A stretch of 64,000 bases of DNA from Phycisphaeraceae bacterium (lineage in GTDB: Bacteria; Planctomycetota; Phycisphaerae; Phycisphaerales; UBA1924): positions 233,073 to 297,072 of the forward strand of contig JAHCJI010000002.1 in NCBI GenBank assembly GCA_026126305.1, written 5' to 3'. Below are positions 53,754-62,677 of the stretch, one piece after another (within the stretch, counting starts at the first letter, position 1; each line of letters starts with the position of its first letter). The notes under the pieces were generated by a model. It made no database searches, had not been told where the DNA came from, and saw only the letters and a list, made by a program, of their open reading frames with translations. The position numbers and the translations under genes are program-made.

Positions 53754-55505
53754 ATGATGTTCGTCTGGTGGCTCCCGATTCGGCTGGGCACACTCCTGGT
53801 GGTGATAACCACCCTGGCTGTCGTTGCGCCACGTCCGGCCTTGGCCACCGTTCAGAATGAGCCAGAAACTGAAACCGGGACTTCCCGGCCCGTGGACCCG
53901 ATGCTCGTGTTCTCGCTGGCCGGAGATGACCCTTCGCGTCGAGAGGCCGGCCGGGCCGTCCTGCGGCTGTTGACCGAGCCTTCACCTCCACCCGCTCCTA
54001 CTGCCTGGCTGTCGGAAGACCCCGCCGTATCGCTGCGTTTTCTGGTGGGCATGGCCGAATCGCAGGCGGAGATCGAGGCCTTGGCCGGTGCGTTGATCCG
54101 TGCCCTCAGGACTGGTGAGAATGGAGAAGCCCGCTGGGCATTCGAGTCTTTGACCGCCGACGCTCGGTCGGCAACGTTGGGCGTGCTCGCCCGCTCGCAA
54201 GAGGCCGCGGCTTGTCAGGTGCTCGTAGCCTGGCTCGAGGCGGCCCCAGCCGCGCAGCGTCAACCTATCGCGGCGTCCCTGCACGCGATGACCGGGCGCG
54301 ACGACCTGGCCGCTTCGCCCCAGGCTTGGAGGCAATGGCTCGGCAGGCACCAGCACCTGCCACCCCTCGCCTGGCGGGGTCTGCTGGCCGAGGGCTTGCA
54401 TCGCCGGGCCGAACGCCTGGCCCTGCGTGAGCGAGACCTCGTTGCCCGATTGGTCGAGAGCACGAGGCGTTTCTATACGTCGCTTGCTCCAGCTGATCGT
54501 TCCGGCGCGATGGCGTCGTTGCTGGCCGATACTGAGCCCGCTGTACGACTGCTGGCCACCGATCTGCTGCTGCGGGACCTGGAGCGTGGCATCTCGCCCG
54601 GGCCCGAGGCCACGGTGGCGTTGTCCAATTTGCTGAACGATCCGCTGCCATCGATCCGACAGGCTTCGGCCTTGCTCATCGACCGCATTGTGCCCGAGGG
54701 CTCGGCGGCTCGCCTGAGCGTGGCCCTGCGTCGCGAAACAGAGCCCGAGGTGGCCACGGTCATGCTGCGGGCATACCGCCGGGCACCCGACCCCGCGGCC
54801 ATCGACGCACTCCTGAGATGGCTTGAGCATGGCGAACCAACCTCTGCGCCGGCGATGCGGGCTTTGCTGGCCCTGCTCGAAACCGGGTATACGCCATCGG
54901 ATGACCAGAGAGACCGGGTACTGGCCGCGATCCTGCCGCACGATGCTTCGACCATCCTGCCTTCGGCGGTCCATGTGCTGGCGCGTCTTGGCGGCATGGA
55001 AGGTCAGATGATCGTGCGTGAGCTTCTGGATACCTCTCGGGCCGAAGTCCGCCGGGCGGCCGCCGATGCTTTGCTGGTCTTTCCCGACGCGGTCGAAGAC
55101 TTGCTTGCAGCGGCCGAACAGGATTCCTCGCTGCTCCAGCGAGCCGCCGACGCCGTTGCCCGCCATCGGCCTTGGGCCCTGTACCTTCGACAGATCGCCA
55201 AGCTCGAGATGGCCCAACCCGCTGACGCGGCAAGCGATCAGGCCCTGCCCATCACGGCCTCGCTGGCGACTTTCCTGCCTGTTGGGGAACGCTTAGCCGC
55301 GGCTCAGGCACTGGCTCGAATTCCCTTGGCGGTCCGAGCCATCCTGGGTCAGCCCCAGCGTGAGCAGTACCCCGCAGGTCCGCAAGGCGACCGGGCGTTT
55401 GCGCGGGCGCTGTCCCTGCTTGGCCTGCCAACACCAGCCTCAGAGCCGGTTGAGGCACCCGACACCGATCACGCACCGGATGATGCCGCGACTGGACCGA
55501 GATAA
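53754..55505 (+). CDS. Exported HEAT-repeat-like protein
   Basis: This 583-residue protein begins with a signal peptide (residues about 1-30, ending ARPALA-type sequence). The rest is alpha-helical repeats of about 35-40 residues with patterns such as VRLLATDLLLRDLERG, SIRQASALLIDRI and VRRAAADALLVFPDAV, which match HEAT or armadillo-type repeats. Such repeats bind protein partners. No catalytic motif is seen. ATGs at 53754 and 53757 are equal choices; the preceding frame from 53697 has no ribosome site. Confidence 0.6.
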   Translation: MMFVWWLPIRLGTLLVVITTLAVVAPRPALATVQNEPETETGTSRPVDPMLVFSLAGDDPSRREAGRAVLRLLTEPSPPPAPTAWLSEDPAVSLRFLVGMAESQAEIEALAGALIRALRTGENGEARWAFESLTADARSATLGVLARSQEAAACQVLVAWLEAAPAAQRQPIAASLHAMTGRDDLAASPQAWRQWLGRHQHLPPLAWRGLLAEGLHRRAERLALRERDLVARLVESTRRFYTSLAPADRSGAMASLLADTEPAVRLLATDLLLRDLERGISPGPEATVALSNLLNDPLPSIRQASALLIDRIVPEGSAARLSVALRRETEPEVATVMLRAYRRAPDPAAIDALLRWLEHGEPTSAPAMRALLALLETGYTPSDDQRDRVLAAILPHDASTILPSAVHVLARLGGMEGQMIVRELLDTSRAEVRRAAADALLVFPDAVEDLLAAAEQDSSLLQRAADAVARHRPWALYLRQIAKLEMAQPADAASDQALPITASLATFLPVGERLAAAQALARIPLAVRAILGQPQREQYPAGPQGDRAFARALSLLGLPTPASEPVEAPDTDHAPDDAATGPR

Positions 55506-55535
55506 GCTCGATGGGGGCCAACACCTACGACCTTT

Positions 55536-56528
55536 TCAGCCCCCGGGCCTTAGGCCCTCCAGAGGCTGCACGAACTGCATGGTGATCAGCACGTAGGGCT
55601 GTGGACCGTAGCGGTAGATCGTGCCGCTCACCTCGAAGGCAATCCGGTCGCCGTAGCGGCCAAGCACGTGTTCCATCGAACGCAGCGACGCGTTTGGCAG
55701 CACCAGCAGCGGCAGGGTCTGGGCGGGCTCGTCGGGGCTCTGGTCGAAACGCAACGTCCACAGCCCACGCTGTCGTTCCAGTCTCGCCCGGCGGCGCAGG
55801 ATGCGATCGCCCTCTTGCCACGCTCGCTCGTCTTCGGCCTGGGCCTTCTGGCCCGCCGCCTCAGGGCGAAAAGCCGGTGGAGCCACCACGGGCGCTTGGA
55901 TGGCCCTGGCCCGCTCACGGCCGGCTTCGAGCGCTTCGGCCGCCTCGCGCAGGGCTGGATCGATCCCCGACATGACCTCGGGCGCGATGGACGGTTCGTT
56001 CTCGTTACTGTCAGCTTCGGTGGTTAAACCGGGCGATGTGACCATGGAGTAGGCCGTGGGCAGAAGGTAATTCATGCGGTCGTAGACCGTCAGCGTTCCC
56101 GTCAGCCGCACCGCCTGGGCCCCGAGCGACTCGATCGATTCGACCATGCGTTCCAGTTGGCGGCATGGCAGCAGGACCAAGGCCCTCGGCTGCCCATCCT
56201 CGTCCATGAACACGAAGACCCATTCGCCATAGGGCGTCCGGCGAACCAGGCCAAGCCGCTCGGGCAAGACCGAACCCTCGACCGCCAACAAGCGGCCAGT
56301 CGGTCCGCCCGTGGTGTCTCCCGCGCCAAGCAAGAGTGCTCGGATGGCCTCGGGCAGTTCGCCGGCAACCTCGGCCTCCTGGGATTCGGCCTCGGGCGAG
56401 TCGATGCTCTGTCCAAATGCCACAAGGCAAGACACCAAGACCATGACACCGGGTTTCCACCAGCCTGCTCGCATGCCATAGCGTATCGGCCAACTGGGGT
56501 CGGCGGCCGCACGCGGCCTTGTGCTCAC
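55536..56528 (-). CDS. Exported protein of unknown function, coupled to cysC
   Basis: This 330-residue protein has a hydrophobic segment near residues 25-40 that looks like a signal or anchor, and then acidic and Ala/Glu-rich sequence with two similar beta-rich parts (about 85-165 and 250-325) that contain LVLLPCRQLERMVESIESLG and LLVLPNASLRSMEHVLGRYG. The GTG start at 56528 overlaps the cysC stop (GTGA), so it is expected to be co-translated. No family is recognised. Confidence 0.6.
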   Translation of the reverse strand: MSTRPRAAADPSWPIRYGMRAGWWKPGVMVLVSCLVAFGQSIDSPEAESQEAEVAGELPEAIRALLLGAGDTTGGPTGRLLAVEGSVLPERLGLVRRTPYGEWVFVFMDEDGQPRALVLLPCRQLERMVESIESLGAQAVRLTGTLTVYDRMNYLLPTAYSMVTSPGLTTEADSNENEPSIAPEVMSGIDPALREAAEALEAGRERARAIQAPVVAPPAFRPEAAGQKAQAEDERAWQEGDRILRRRARLERQRGLWTLRFDQSPDEPAQTLPLLVLPNASLRSMEHVLGRYGDRIAFEVSGTIYRYGPQPYVLITMQFVQPLEGLRPGG

Positions 56529-57139
56529 GCCGTCAGGCCCTTGTTTTCAAGGAAGTCGAGCACCTCGCGCACGCAATCGTCGATAGGCCGTCCGGCCGTC
56601 TTGAGCACCAACTCGGCGTGGGCGGGTGCCTCGTAGGGGTCGTCGATGCCGGTGAAGCCCTTGATCTCGCCCGCGCGGGCCTTCTTGTAGAGTCCTTTGG
56701 GGTCGCGCTTCTCGCACTCTTCCAGCGGCGTGTCCACGAAGACCTCGATGAAGGGCAGCCCCGAGTCGACGTGCATCTTGCGGCACAGGTCGCGGTCTCG
56801 CACGTAGGGGCTGATGAAACTGGTGAGCGCCAGCACGCCCGCGTCGGCGAACAACTTGGCCACCTCGCCGATGCGGCGGATGTTCTCGGCGCGGTCCTCG
56901 GCACTGAAGCCCAGGTTCTTGTTCAAGCCGTGGCGGATGTTGTCGCCGTCGAGGCGATACGCGTTGACACCCCGTTGCACGAGGACCTGCTCCACGGCGC
57001 TGGCGACGGTGCTCTTGCCCGATCCGGAAAGGCCCGTGAACCAGATCGTGGCACCCTTGGCCTTCAAGGCGTTCCAGCGATCTGTGCGGCTGAGGTCGCC
57101 CTCGTGCCAGTGGATGTTCGTCGCCTTGACCTGCGTCAT
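56525..57139 (-). CDS. cysC: Adenylylsulfate kinase
   Basis: CysC phosphorylates APS to PAPS. The Walker loop GLSGSGKST, YRLDGDNIRHGLNKNLGFS, and the lid DPKGLYKKARAGEIKGFTGIDDPYE are all present in 204 residues, close to family length. The ATG at 57139 has GGAGG upstream; the extended frame to 57178 is not needed. It is divergent from the glycosyltransferase. sat, its usual partner, is 1.4 kb away on the other strand. Confidence 0.95.
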   Translation of the reverse strand: MTQVKATNIHWHEGDLSRTDRWNALKAKGATIWFTGLSGSGKSTVASAVEQVLVQRGVNAYRLDGDNIRHGLNKNLGFSAEDRAENIRRIGEVAKLFADAGVLALTSFISPYVRDRDLCRKMHVDSGLPFIEVFVDTPLEECEKRDPKGLYKKARAGEIKGFTGIDDPYEAPAHAELVLKTAGRPIDDCVREVLDFLENKGLTA

Positions 57140-57243
57140 GCCGCCTCCTGTTTGGTCTACGATCGGACTCTGGGCCACGTGTTTAGCCCATCAAACATCC
57201 ATCGTAGTCGGTCGACGCCGATCGAACCGATAGCCTCTGGCCC

Positions 57244-58410
57244 ATGCCGAACAGCCCAAACCCCATCCGAGTCCGCATCCAGCAGCCGGCCCTGCCCGCC
57301 TATCGCGTGCCGGTATTTGCCGAGTTGGCCCGCCGCCCCGGTCTGTCGGTCGAGGTGCTGTACTCGGACCGCGCCAAGGTGCCCAACGTCCAGGCCCTGG
57401 GGTTTTCGGCCAGGGCTGTGCGTGAACGGCGGCTTCTGGGCTGGCCGCGCGAGGTTCGCTGGGTGCCCGCCCAGTTCATGGCCGTCGATCCCGCACATGC
57501 CGACGTGGCGGTACTGGAGTACAACAGCGGCGTGCCCAGCCTGGTGCCGGCCATCCGCAAGGCCAAACGACGCGGCGTGGGCGTCGTAGTCTGGGGCCAC
57601 GGCTACTCGATTCGCGACACCGGGCCATCACGACGCCTGCGCAACTGGATCGGCCGGCAGGCTCATGCCATCCTGTTGTATCACCACCACGCACGCGAGA
57701 TGATGATCTCCGAGGGCATGGACCCAGAGCGACTGTTCGTCGCCCAGAACGCCCTCGACCAGGCACCCATCCAAACGGCCCGCGAGCATTGGCTGTCCAG
57801 GCCCGACGAGTTGGAGCGTTTCCGCCGAGATCAAGGGATAGAGGGTGCCCGAGTTGTCCTTTTTGTCTCACGCCTGATACCCGACAACCGCACCGACCTG
57901 CTGCTGCACGCCGCTTCGAGCCTCATGACCCAAGTGCCCGACCTGGTGGTCGCCATCGTCGGCGATGGGCAGCAAAGGGCCGAACTTGAGGCTCTGGCCG
58001 CCCGTCTGGGCATCGGCGACCGAGTGCGATTCACGGGAGCGATCTATGGCGAACAGGCCCTGGCCCCCTGGTTCCTGTCGTCGATGGTCTTCTGTTATCC
58101 CTCTTCCTTGGGCTTGAGCGTGCTGCACGCCATGGGCTATGGCCTGCCGGTGGTCACCAGCAGCGACATGAGCCGCCAGATGCCCGAGGCCTGGGCGGTT
58201 GTCGATGGCAAGAACGGCCTGCTGGTAGACCTGGGCCAGCCCGCCTCGCTGGCTGGGGCCTTGGGGCGAGTCTTGACCGACGAACAACTGCGAGAGCGGC
58301 TCGCCCGGGGTGCCCACCAGACGGCTTTGGAACGGTACACGCTGGCCAACATGGTCGACGGGTACGAGGCCGCCGTCCGATACGCAAAAAGTCGGGCAAA
58401 ACGTCCCTGA
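57244..58410 (+). CDS. Glycosyltransferase family 4 protein
   Basis: This 388-residue enzyme has a GT-B fold with a nucleotide-sugar-binding C-terminal half: VVLFVSRLIPDNRTDLLLHA, VAIVGDGQQRAELEALAARLGIGDRVRFTG, and YPSSLGLSVLHAMGYGLPVVTS with the E replaced by S-L-G-L-S at the usual E-x-x-G-x-x-x-x-E position. The N-terminal half has a basic start and a GHG motif. The acceptor is unknown; the gene sits between cysC and sat, so sulfated polysaccharide is one possible context. Confidence 0.87.
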   Translation: MPNSPNPIRVRIQQPALPAYRVPVFAELARRPGLSVEVLYSDRAKVPNVQALGFSARAVRERRLLGWPREVRWVPAQFMAVDPAHADVAVLEYNSGVPSLVPAIRKAKRRGVGVVVWGHGYSIRDTGPSRRLRNWIGRQAHAILLYHHHAREMMISEGMDPERLFVAQNALDQAPIQTAREHWLSRPDELERFRRDQGIEGARVVLFVSRLIPDNRTDLLLHAASSLMTQVPDLVVAIVGDGQQRAELEALAARLGIGDRVRFTGAIYGEQALAPWFLSSMVFCYPSSLGLSVLHAMGYGLPVVTSSDMSRQMPEAWAVVDGKNGLLVDLGQPASLAGALGRVLTDEQLRERLARGAHQTALERYTLANMVDGYEAAVRYAKSRAKRP

Positions 58411-58502
58411 TTGCGGGCCCATCGGTTGCCCGCGAACCGGCTGGGACGTACCGTCACGGCCCGCTCCCGGCCCACATTCCCCGGGAGCCTCTGGAGGATT
58501 TG

Positions 58503-59693
58503 ATGCCAGGACTGATTGCGCCGCACGGCGGCACGCTTGTCGATTCGATCGCCCATGGCCCCGGGCGCGACGCACTGATCCAGGAGGCCGCGGGCCTGCC
58601 CAAGATCACCCTCTCGCCCAAGCAGTCCTGCGACGTGGAGATGATCGGCGTGGGCGCCTTCAGCCCGCTCACCGGCTTCATGGGCTCCAAGGACTTTGCC
58701 AGCGTCGTCGAGCGCATGCAATTAGCCTCGGGCGAGATCTGGCCCATCCCCATCACGCTGAGCGTCGACGCGGCCAGCGCCCCCAAGCCCGGCTCGCGCA
58801 TCGCGCTGCACGCCCCCAACGGCACGCTCCAGGCCGTCATGACCGTCCAGGAGGTCTACCCCCACGACCGCGCCAAGGAGGCCACGGTCTTCTTCAACAA
58901 GCCGAGCGACGACGACGGCAAGCACCCCGGCGCCGAGGCCGTCAAGAAGGAGGGCGATACCTGCCTGGCCGGCCCGATCGAGGTCGTGGCGGTGTGCGCC
59001 GATCCCCAAGGCCCCGAGGCGTTCCTCGATGATCGCCTCACCCCCGCGCAGACCCGGGCCGAGTTCGAGAAGCGCGGCTGGAAGACCGTCGTTGCCTTCC
59101 AGACCCGCAACCCCATCCACCGCGCCCACGAGTACGTCTGCAAGTGCGCGCAAGAGATCACCGACGGCCTGCTCATCCACCCGCTGGTGGGCGAAACCAA
59201 GTCGGGCGACATCAACGCCGCCACGCGCATGAAGGCCATCCAAGCCCTGGTGGGCAAGTACTTCAACCCCGCCACCACCATGGTCAGCGTGCTGCCCGCG
59301 GCCATGCGCTACGGCGGGCCGCGCGAGGCCATCCTCCACGCCATCGTCCGCAAGAACTACGGCTGCACCCACTTCATCGTCGGGCGCGACCACGCGGGCG
59401 TGGGCAGCTACTACGGCACCTACGACGCCCAGAAGATCTTCGACCGGCTCGACCTGAGCGCCCTTGCCATCATGCCGCTCAAGTTCGAGCACACGGGCTA
59501 CAGCAAGGCCTACGGCGGCATGGTTTCGGGCAAGACCTTCCCCAAGATCGAGGGCGACATCATCAACCTCTCGGGCACCGCCGTCCGCGAGATGCTCACC
59601 AGGGGCGAGCGTCCACCGGCCGAGTTCAGCCGCCCCGAGGTGGCCGACGTGCTCATCGAAGCCGCCCGCGCCGGCACGCTGTTCGTGCCCTGA
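58503..59693 (+). CDS. sat: Sulfate adenylyltransferase (ATP sulfurylase)
   Basis: Sat activates sulfate with ATP to give APS. This 396-residue homomeric-type enzyme has TRNPIHRAHEY (HxxH), GRDHAGVG, and the FSPLTGFMG start. The ATG at 58503 has GGAGG five bases upstream. It would give APS to CysC. No CysH, CysI or APS reductase genes are seen in the window, so the reduced-sulfur branch, if any, is elsewhere. Confidence 0.96.
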   Translation: MPGLIAPHGGTLVDSIAHGPGRDALIQEAAGLPKITLSPKQSCDVEMIGVGAFSPLTGFMGSKDFASVVERMQLASGEIWPIPITLSVDAASAPKPGSRIALHAPNGTLQAVMTVQEVYPHDRAKEATVFFNKPSDDDGKHPGAEAVKKEGDTCLAGPIEVVAVCADPQGPEAFLDDRLTPAQTRAEFEKRGWKTVVAFQTRNPIHRAHEYVCKCAQEITDGLLIHPLVGETKSGDINAATRMKAIQALVGKYFNPATTMVSVLPAAMRYGGPREAILHAIVRKNYGCTHFIVGRDHAGVGSYYGTYDAQKIFDRLDLSALAIMPLKFEHTGYSKAYGGMVSGKTFPKIEGDIINLSGTAVREMLTRGERPPAEFSRPEVADVLIEAARAGTLFVP

Positions 59694-59708
59694 GCGCGGC
59701 TGGTCTTT

Positions 59709-60443
59709 CTAATAATCCCGGCCGCGCACGCCGTCGGGCGTGTTGTGCAGGCGGGCGGTAGGGGCGAAGGCGTCGGGGAAGGGGTTTGCAACGGCCTGCG
59801 TTGCCTCTGATGGCGCTCGCGCCATGCCGTGGCCATCGACAAAGATCATGGGCGTGGGCTCGTCCAGGTCCGGGCCGACCTTCCGGGGCTCCTTGGCCTG
59901 GTAGGGCAATTCCCAGTCCCACATCAGAACCTTGCTGGAGGGGTGGGCCACCATGCCGGTGGTCACGCCCCGCAGCAGCGATTCATCGGCCACGCCCCGC
60001 CCATCCCAGACCTGCGGCCGGGCGAGGAACGAGGCGCTGTATTCATAAGAAGGCGGGTGCCCGCAGTTCTGATCGGGCCCTTCGCGCCGCGCGCCGGGCG
60101 CGAGCGTGATGGGCCGCAGTTCACGCGGGGGGATGACCTCGTGCATCGCCACGGGCCACTGCCGGGCCAATTGCCACACGGGCAGGAACCCCATGGGGAT
60201 ATCGCACCCATTGATGCCACGCGTGGCCCATGGATAGGTTTCATTGTATTGCGCGGTATACGCCTGTACCAGCTGGCCGATGCTGCGCAGGTTGGCCAGA
60301 CTGGCGGTGCGCTGCGCGGTGGAGCGTCCGCCCGCCAGGACGGGGATAAGGATGGCGATGAGCACGCCGATGATGCCGATGGCGACGAGGATCTCGATGA
60401 GCGTGAAGGCGCGGCGAGTTTGGATGCCCTTGTGCAATCGCAT
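59709..60443 (-). CDS. Type II secretion/type IV pseudopilin-like protein
   Basis: This 244-residue protein has the N-terminal prepilin segment RRAFTLIEILVAIGIIGVL, with the processing site between Ala12 and Phe13 (Ala rather than the usual Gly at -1) and the conserved Glu17 (+5). The rest is polar with a C-terminal Gly/Asp end (DGVRGRDY), a layout common in planctomycete prepilin-like proteins. The ATG at 60443 has GGGAG upstream. The role, in a pseudopilus or as an exported marker, is not clear. Confidence 0.8.
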   Translation of the reverse strand: MRLHKGIQTRRAFTLIEILVAIGIIGVLIAILIPVLAGGRSTAQRTASLANLRSIGQLVQAYTAQYNETYPWATRGINGCDIPMGFLPVWQLARQWPVAMHEVIPPRELRPITLAPGARREGPDQNCGHPPSYEYSASFLARPQVWDGRGVADESLLRGVTTGMVAHPSSKVLMWDWELPYQAKEPRKVGPDLDEPTPMIFVDGHGMARAPSEATQAVANPFPDAFAPTARLHNTPDGVRGRDY

Positions 60444-60469
60444 GAGATCTCCCGCACCTGGCGTGAAAA

Positions 60470-61231
60470 TTAGAACGCTGGTCGTCGCACGGCATGGCCA
60501 TTGGGAACGCCGTAGATGGTCACCGCGACGAGTGCCCACGTCGAACGCCTCGCATCCCACCCGTACGACAATCCCAGAAGGGCGTCGAATTCAAGATCGG
60601 CACGGATCGTGGCCATTCGCATGGGGATGCGGACCTCGTGCATCGTCAGCCCCGCCCGAAGGAGGTCTTCCGCTTCAACCGCAGCCGAGGAGATGCCGGT
60701 AATCTTGTCAAACCGCGAGCCCCATGTACGGGCGTACCGCTCGTCGCTTGGCATTTGCTGCCCATCGCGGAAGGTCGTGCGGAACGTTGCGCCATCGGGG
60801 TCAAAACTGGCCGCCCGGATCGCGGCCGTGGATTCGGCCCACATGGCGTTCGCGGTCTCGATGTCCGACCATCGTTCAGAGGGCGGCGGCACCCCCGCCT
60901 TGGAGAGATAGGCCAGGTAGTCCTCGCCCGTTCCGGACCACCAGGCCCGCAGGATGGCTTCGACATCACCTGCCAACACATCCTGCTTGGGCAAGCCGGC
61001 GAGAATTAAATCGGCCGCGACGGCCGAGAGCGTGCGATCGACCATTTCGTCCACGCCCACTTGCTTGACGGTGACGAGGTTCTTCGCGGGCGCAACCGCA
61101 TCGGCCGCGCTTGCGCTCGTGCGGACAACTTCTCTCGGACGCGCACCGCTCCATGCGAAGTATGCCGCGAAGATACCGCCCAGGCATACCGCCGCTGCAA
61201 GCAAGATCCGCCAGTTCGATCCCCATGACAT
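60470..61231 (-). CDS. Membrane-anchored protein, first of a tandem pair
   Basis: This 253-residue protein has a single N-terminal membrane helix (about residues 8-28) and an extracytoplasmic domain that is clearly related to the next gene upstream (61301-62059): both share G-x-x-EDYLAYL, SFDPDG-x-x-x-R-TTF-x-DG-x-x-x-P, a V-x-V-P/I-P-MR stretch and the ending ALVAV-x-Y-x-VP. No family is recognised. It lies 26 bases upstream of the pseudopilin-like gene, same strand. Confidence 0.65.
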   Translation of the reverse strand: MSWGSNWRILLAAAVCLGGIFAAYFAWSGARPREVVRTSASAADAVAPAKNLVTVKQVGVDEMVDRTLSAVAADLILAGLPKQDVLAGDVEAILRAWWSGTGEDYLAYLSKAGVPPPSERWSDIETANAMWAESTAAIRAASFDPDGATFRTTFRDGQQMPSDERYARTWGSRFDKITGISSAAVEAEDLLRAGLTMHEVRIPMRMATIRADLEFDALLGLSYGWDARRSTWALVAVTIYGVPNGHAVRRPAF

Positions 61232-61300
61232 GATTAAGGCCCCGCAGGAATATGACAGGGTGGTTCGATACAGACCAGGCATGGTCCCTCCGGATCGATC

Positions 61301-62059
61301 CTAAAACGGTGGTATGATGGCGGTATCGTTTTTCGGCACGTCGTACACGCTCACGGCCACGAGCGTCCATGCTTTAAAACGAGGGTCTTGCACATAGGAC
61401 AGCGCAAGAAATCCGTTGTAGTCCGCGCCATGCATCAGACTCCGCGATCGCATGGGCACAAGCACTTCCTGGATATTGATGTCCAGTGCGGCGATCTGGT
61501 CAGGGTTCGGTGTGTCCGTCAACCCGGGCAGCTTGTTGAAACGCCAGCCCGTGACTCTCGACTGGTCGTTGGGCACGGGTTTGCCATCTGCGAATGTTGT
61601 ACGGATGAACGTGCCATCGGGGTCGAAGCTGGCCTCCCTTAACCATCGCGTCATATCCAGCCAGACCTTGCCCCGGCGTTCGGGGTCGCTCCAAAGCGGG
61701 ACTGGCGGCGGCTCGTGGCCGTTCTTTTCGAGATACGCAAGATAGTCTTCTGCGGACCCGCCCAGCCAGGCGTGCATGATCGTCCCGACATCGGCGATCA
61801 GTTCATCGCCCATTGGCATGGCGGCCTTCGATACCCGACGCGCGAGCGATGCGATCGTCTGCTCGACGACCGCTTCGGCACCAGCCTTGCGGACGCTGAC
61901 CAGATCGATGCCCTTCGGCTCGGGTTCATGGGCCGGCTGAGGCGGGGCGACCACCGTGGTGCGAGCCCTGGTGCTGTTCCATGCGAGAATGGCCGCCAGG
62001 AGCCCCACGCAACATAAGGCCCCTGCGATCCAATGACGCCAAGTCAGGTTCCGTAGCAT
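61301..62059 (-). CDS. Membrane-anchored protein, second of a tandem pair
   Basis: This 252-residue paralogue has the same single helix at the N-terminus and the same motif order as 60470-61231, with WLREASFDPDGTFIRTTF and TTFADGKPVPND. The pair seems to have arisen by duplication and then diverged, since identity outside the shared motifs is low. The two genes are 69 bases apart on the same strand and lie with the pseudopilin-like gene, suggesting a secretion or envelope role, as inference. Confidence 0.65.
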   Translation of the reverse strand: MLRNLTWRHWIAGALCCVGLLAAILAWNSTRARTTVVAPPQPAHEPEPKGIDLVSVRKAGAEAVVEQTIASLARRVSKAAMPMGDELIADVGTIMHAWLGGSAEDYLAYLEKNGHEPPPVPLWSDPERRGKVWLDMTRWLREASFDPDGTFIRTTFADGKPVPNDQSRVTGWRFNKLPGLTDTPNPDQIAALDINIQEVLVPMRSRSLMHGADYNGFLALSYVQDPRFKAWTLVAVSVYDVPKNDTAIIPPF

Positions 62060-62082
62060 GTTGGCTCAGGCCTCCGGATCTT

Positions 62083-62502
62083 CTACAACGCAAAGCGCAG
62101 CGATTGCCAAGACACAACCCTCTGGACTGACCACCGTTTGGCAGAAACAAAACTCGCCCGCCTCGAAGTCGCAGCGAACCTCGGCCGCCAGCCCGACACC
62201 AGCCACGCCGCGAGGAGCACCTCGGATAGGACCAATACCCCGACGTGCCACGCCGAGGGCGACCACTCGCCCAGCAGTCCACCGAGGAGGTTGGTGGCCA
62301 GAAGGCCCATCGTTTCACTGATCGGCCCGGGGTTCAGCGCCTTGGCGAAGCCGGCGGCCGCAAAAACGAAGGCCAGAATCCAAGGCCCTGCGACGATCGC
62401 CAGCGACGATGCCAGACCGGTTGCGGGCTCCGGGCTCCGGGCTCCTCTTGTGGACCCAATGCTTCGGCTGGTGGCGTCCGCATAATCTCCAAGGTAACAC
62501 AT
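62083..62502 (-). CDS. MauE/DoxX-like membrane protein, possibly frameshifted
   Basis: This 139-residue protein has membrane helices similar in layout to MauE/DoxX: GPWILAFVFAAAGFAKALNPGP at about residues 38-59 (the AAGFAK signature) and WHVGVLVLSEVLLAAWLVSG at about 84-103. After WRPR the frame becomes basic and Ser-rich without another helix, while the next frame reads EFCFCQTVVSPEGCVLAIAALCVVED, which looks more like a helix-containing continuation. A frameshift, or sequence error, near 62180 is possible. Function unknown. Confidence 0.5.
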   Translation of the reverse strand: MCYLGDYADATSRSIGSTRGARSPEPATGLASSLAIVAGPWILAFVFAAAGFAKALNPGPISETMGLLATNLLGGLLGEWSPSAWHVGVLVLSEVLLAAWLVSGWRPRFAATSRRASFVSAKRWSVQRVVSWQSLRFAL

Positions 62503-62536
62503 TCCATCTCGCGTGTCAACACCATTTCAGATATTT

Positions 62537-62566
62537 TTGCATTTCAGCGAAGCCGACTGCTAGCAT
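62537..62566 (+). promoter_or_regulatory. Possible promoter of surE
   Basis: TTGCAT (62537-62542), 18 bases, then TAGCAT (62561-62566), in the only AT-rich patch upstream of surE and about 110 bases before its ATG. The match to the pair at 44216-44245 supports it as a sigma-70-like promoter. Confidence 0.35.
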
Positions 62567-62677
62567 CCGATCACGCGCTCCCATGCCGCAAGGCATACAC
62601 ACATTCCCTCGCCTTCCGCGATTTTTCACCCTCTCAGGCCCATTCCGGGGAGTGCGTCGCGCCCCTACCCTGCCCCC

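Noticed and set aside
59694..59727. Hairpin between sat and the pseudopilin-like gene (GCGCGGC/GCCGCGC)
   Set aside because: The loop is 20 bases and there is no T-run on either side, so a terminator cannot be supported, although a weak two-way one is possible.
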